Part shown: positions 63,201-64,000 of the stretch, in pieces
Layout of the letters: the number at the start of each line of letters is the position of its first letter
How positions within the stretch are numbered: position 1 is the stretch's first letter
NCBI RefSeq assembly: GCF_040459645.1
Contig: NZ_JARVHQ010000001.1
Coordinates: 1,302,001 to 1,366,000, forward strand
Direction: 5' to 3'
Length of the DNA stretch: 64,000 nucleotides
From: Bacillus cereus group sp. RP43
GTDB taxonomy: Bacteria > Bacillota > Bacilli > Bacillales > Bacillaceae_G
The notes under the pieces: model-generated
Databases searched by the model: none
Seen by the model: the letters and a program-made list of their open reading frames with translations, nothing else
What the model was told of the DNA's origin: nothing
Made by a program: the position numbers and the translations under genes

Positions 63201-63306
63201 TTATCCCTATGAATATATAATAAGTTCCACATGTTTTATTAGAAAAAGAAAATAAATATTGTAAGCGCTATTTTAAATTTTGATAGAATCTGTTATCATT
63301 CAGTAA

Positions 63307-63320
63307 TGAAAACGTTTGCG
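63307..63320. promoter_or_regulatory. cre-like site 3 in the msmX-malL intergenic region
   Basis: TGAAAACGTTTGCG matches TGWAARCGYTWNCW at 13 of 14. It lies 50 bases before the malL start. Confidence 0.65.
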
Positions 63321-63351
63321 CCTTAAAAAGAAAAACGAATCAATAGTATAG

Positions 63352-64000
<649 letters not shown>

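Overview
The window is chromosomal DNA of a low-GC endospore-forming Firmicute, most likely a member of the Bacillus cereus group. The evidence is the gene order deoB-pupG-pdp ... dacF-spoIIAA-spoIIAB-sigF-spoVA ... ypuA-ppiB-ribT-ypuF-scpA-scpB, strong AGGAGG ribosome binding sites, frequent TTG/GTG starts, and many short lineage-typical sporulation and membrane peptides. I saw no rRNA, tRNA, insertion sequence, prophage or CRISPR array. Most of the window is core chromosome, with a few accessory or decaying spots.

Layout. 0.1-8.3 kb: a YtkA-type lipoprotein, the nucleoside-salvage operon deoB-pupG-pdp, a CorA-type transporter, an NCS2 purine permease (minus strand), a SIMPL protein and a MarR regulator. 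8.3-12.4 kb: a secreted protein and a minus-strand YtrA-like GntR/ABC transporter operon under a perfect dyad operator. 12.5-20.7 kb: the forespore block dacF, spoIIAA-spoIIAB-sigF, then spoVAA to spoVAF. Between sigF and spoVAA lies the 3' stump of an NSS-family transporter gene together with its intact small subunit metS. 20.8-27.4 kb: HAD phosphatase, ypuA, ppiB, ribT without the rest of the rib operon, ypuF, a YjcZ-type peptide, scpA and scpB (separated by a terminator), and a secreted ComEC-like metallo-hydrolase.

27.5-36.6 kb is carbohydrate uptake and amino-sugar use. nagA-nagB-nagR sits behind a NagR-type operator. glcT is followed by a ribonucleic antiterminator/terminator in front of ptsG, then ptsH-ptsI. 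36.6-42.7 kb holds a low-complexity Cys/His-rich protein, a nitroreductase, a GGDEF protein, a beta-lactamase-fold serine hydrolase, a hydroxyisobutyrate-dehydrogenase-like oxidoreductase and small membrane proteins. 43.0-50.9 kb is a complete methionine-salvage cluster. mtnW-mtnX-mtnB-mtnD on the minus strand and mtnK-mtnA on the plus strand each have their own SAM-I riboswitch, and mtnE and mtnU lie between them.

50.9-64.0 kb is a mixed region: a YvrJ-type peptide, a 3-hydroxybutyrate dehydrogenase-like SDR, a PadR regulator with two tandem HAAS-type membrane proteins, a zinc-protease-like protein, a Nudix hydrolase, a thiolase, an AAA ATPase, lipoproteins, RDD and DUF4184 membrane proteins and a truncated SDR. 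It ends with divergent msmX and malL (cut by the window end), whose shared intergenic region carries three catabolite-responsive (cre-like) elements.

The observations I consider most worth following are these. (1) The PadR promoter at 52.0 kb carries three copies of one 20-bp operator, spaced exactly 31 bp apart. (2) At 42.78-43.0 kb a TTC motif repeats exactly every 11 bp five times, overlaps a CodY-like box and leads into an extended -10 and a probable structured small RNA containing an SD-AUG-stop. (3) The NSS transporter remnant leaves an orphan MetS subunit. (4) The YtrA-like operator has 13-bp perfect arms. (5) A 54.8-kb protein resembles a zinc protease with non-standard histidine spacing. 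None of these amounts to a proven new system; they are stated with what would confirm or refute them.
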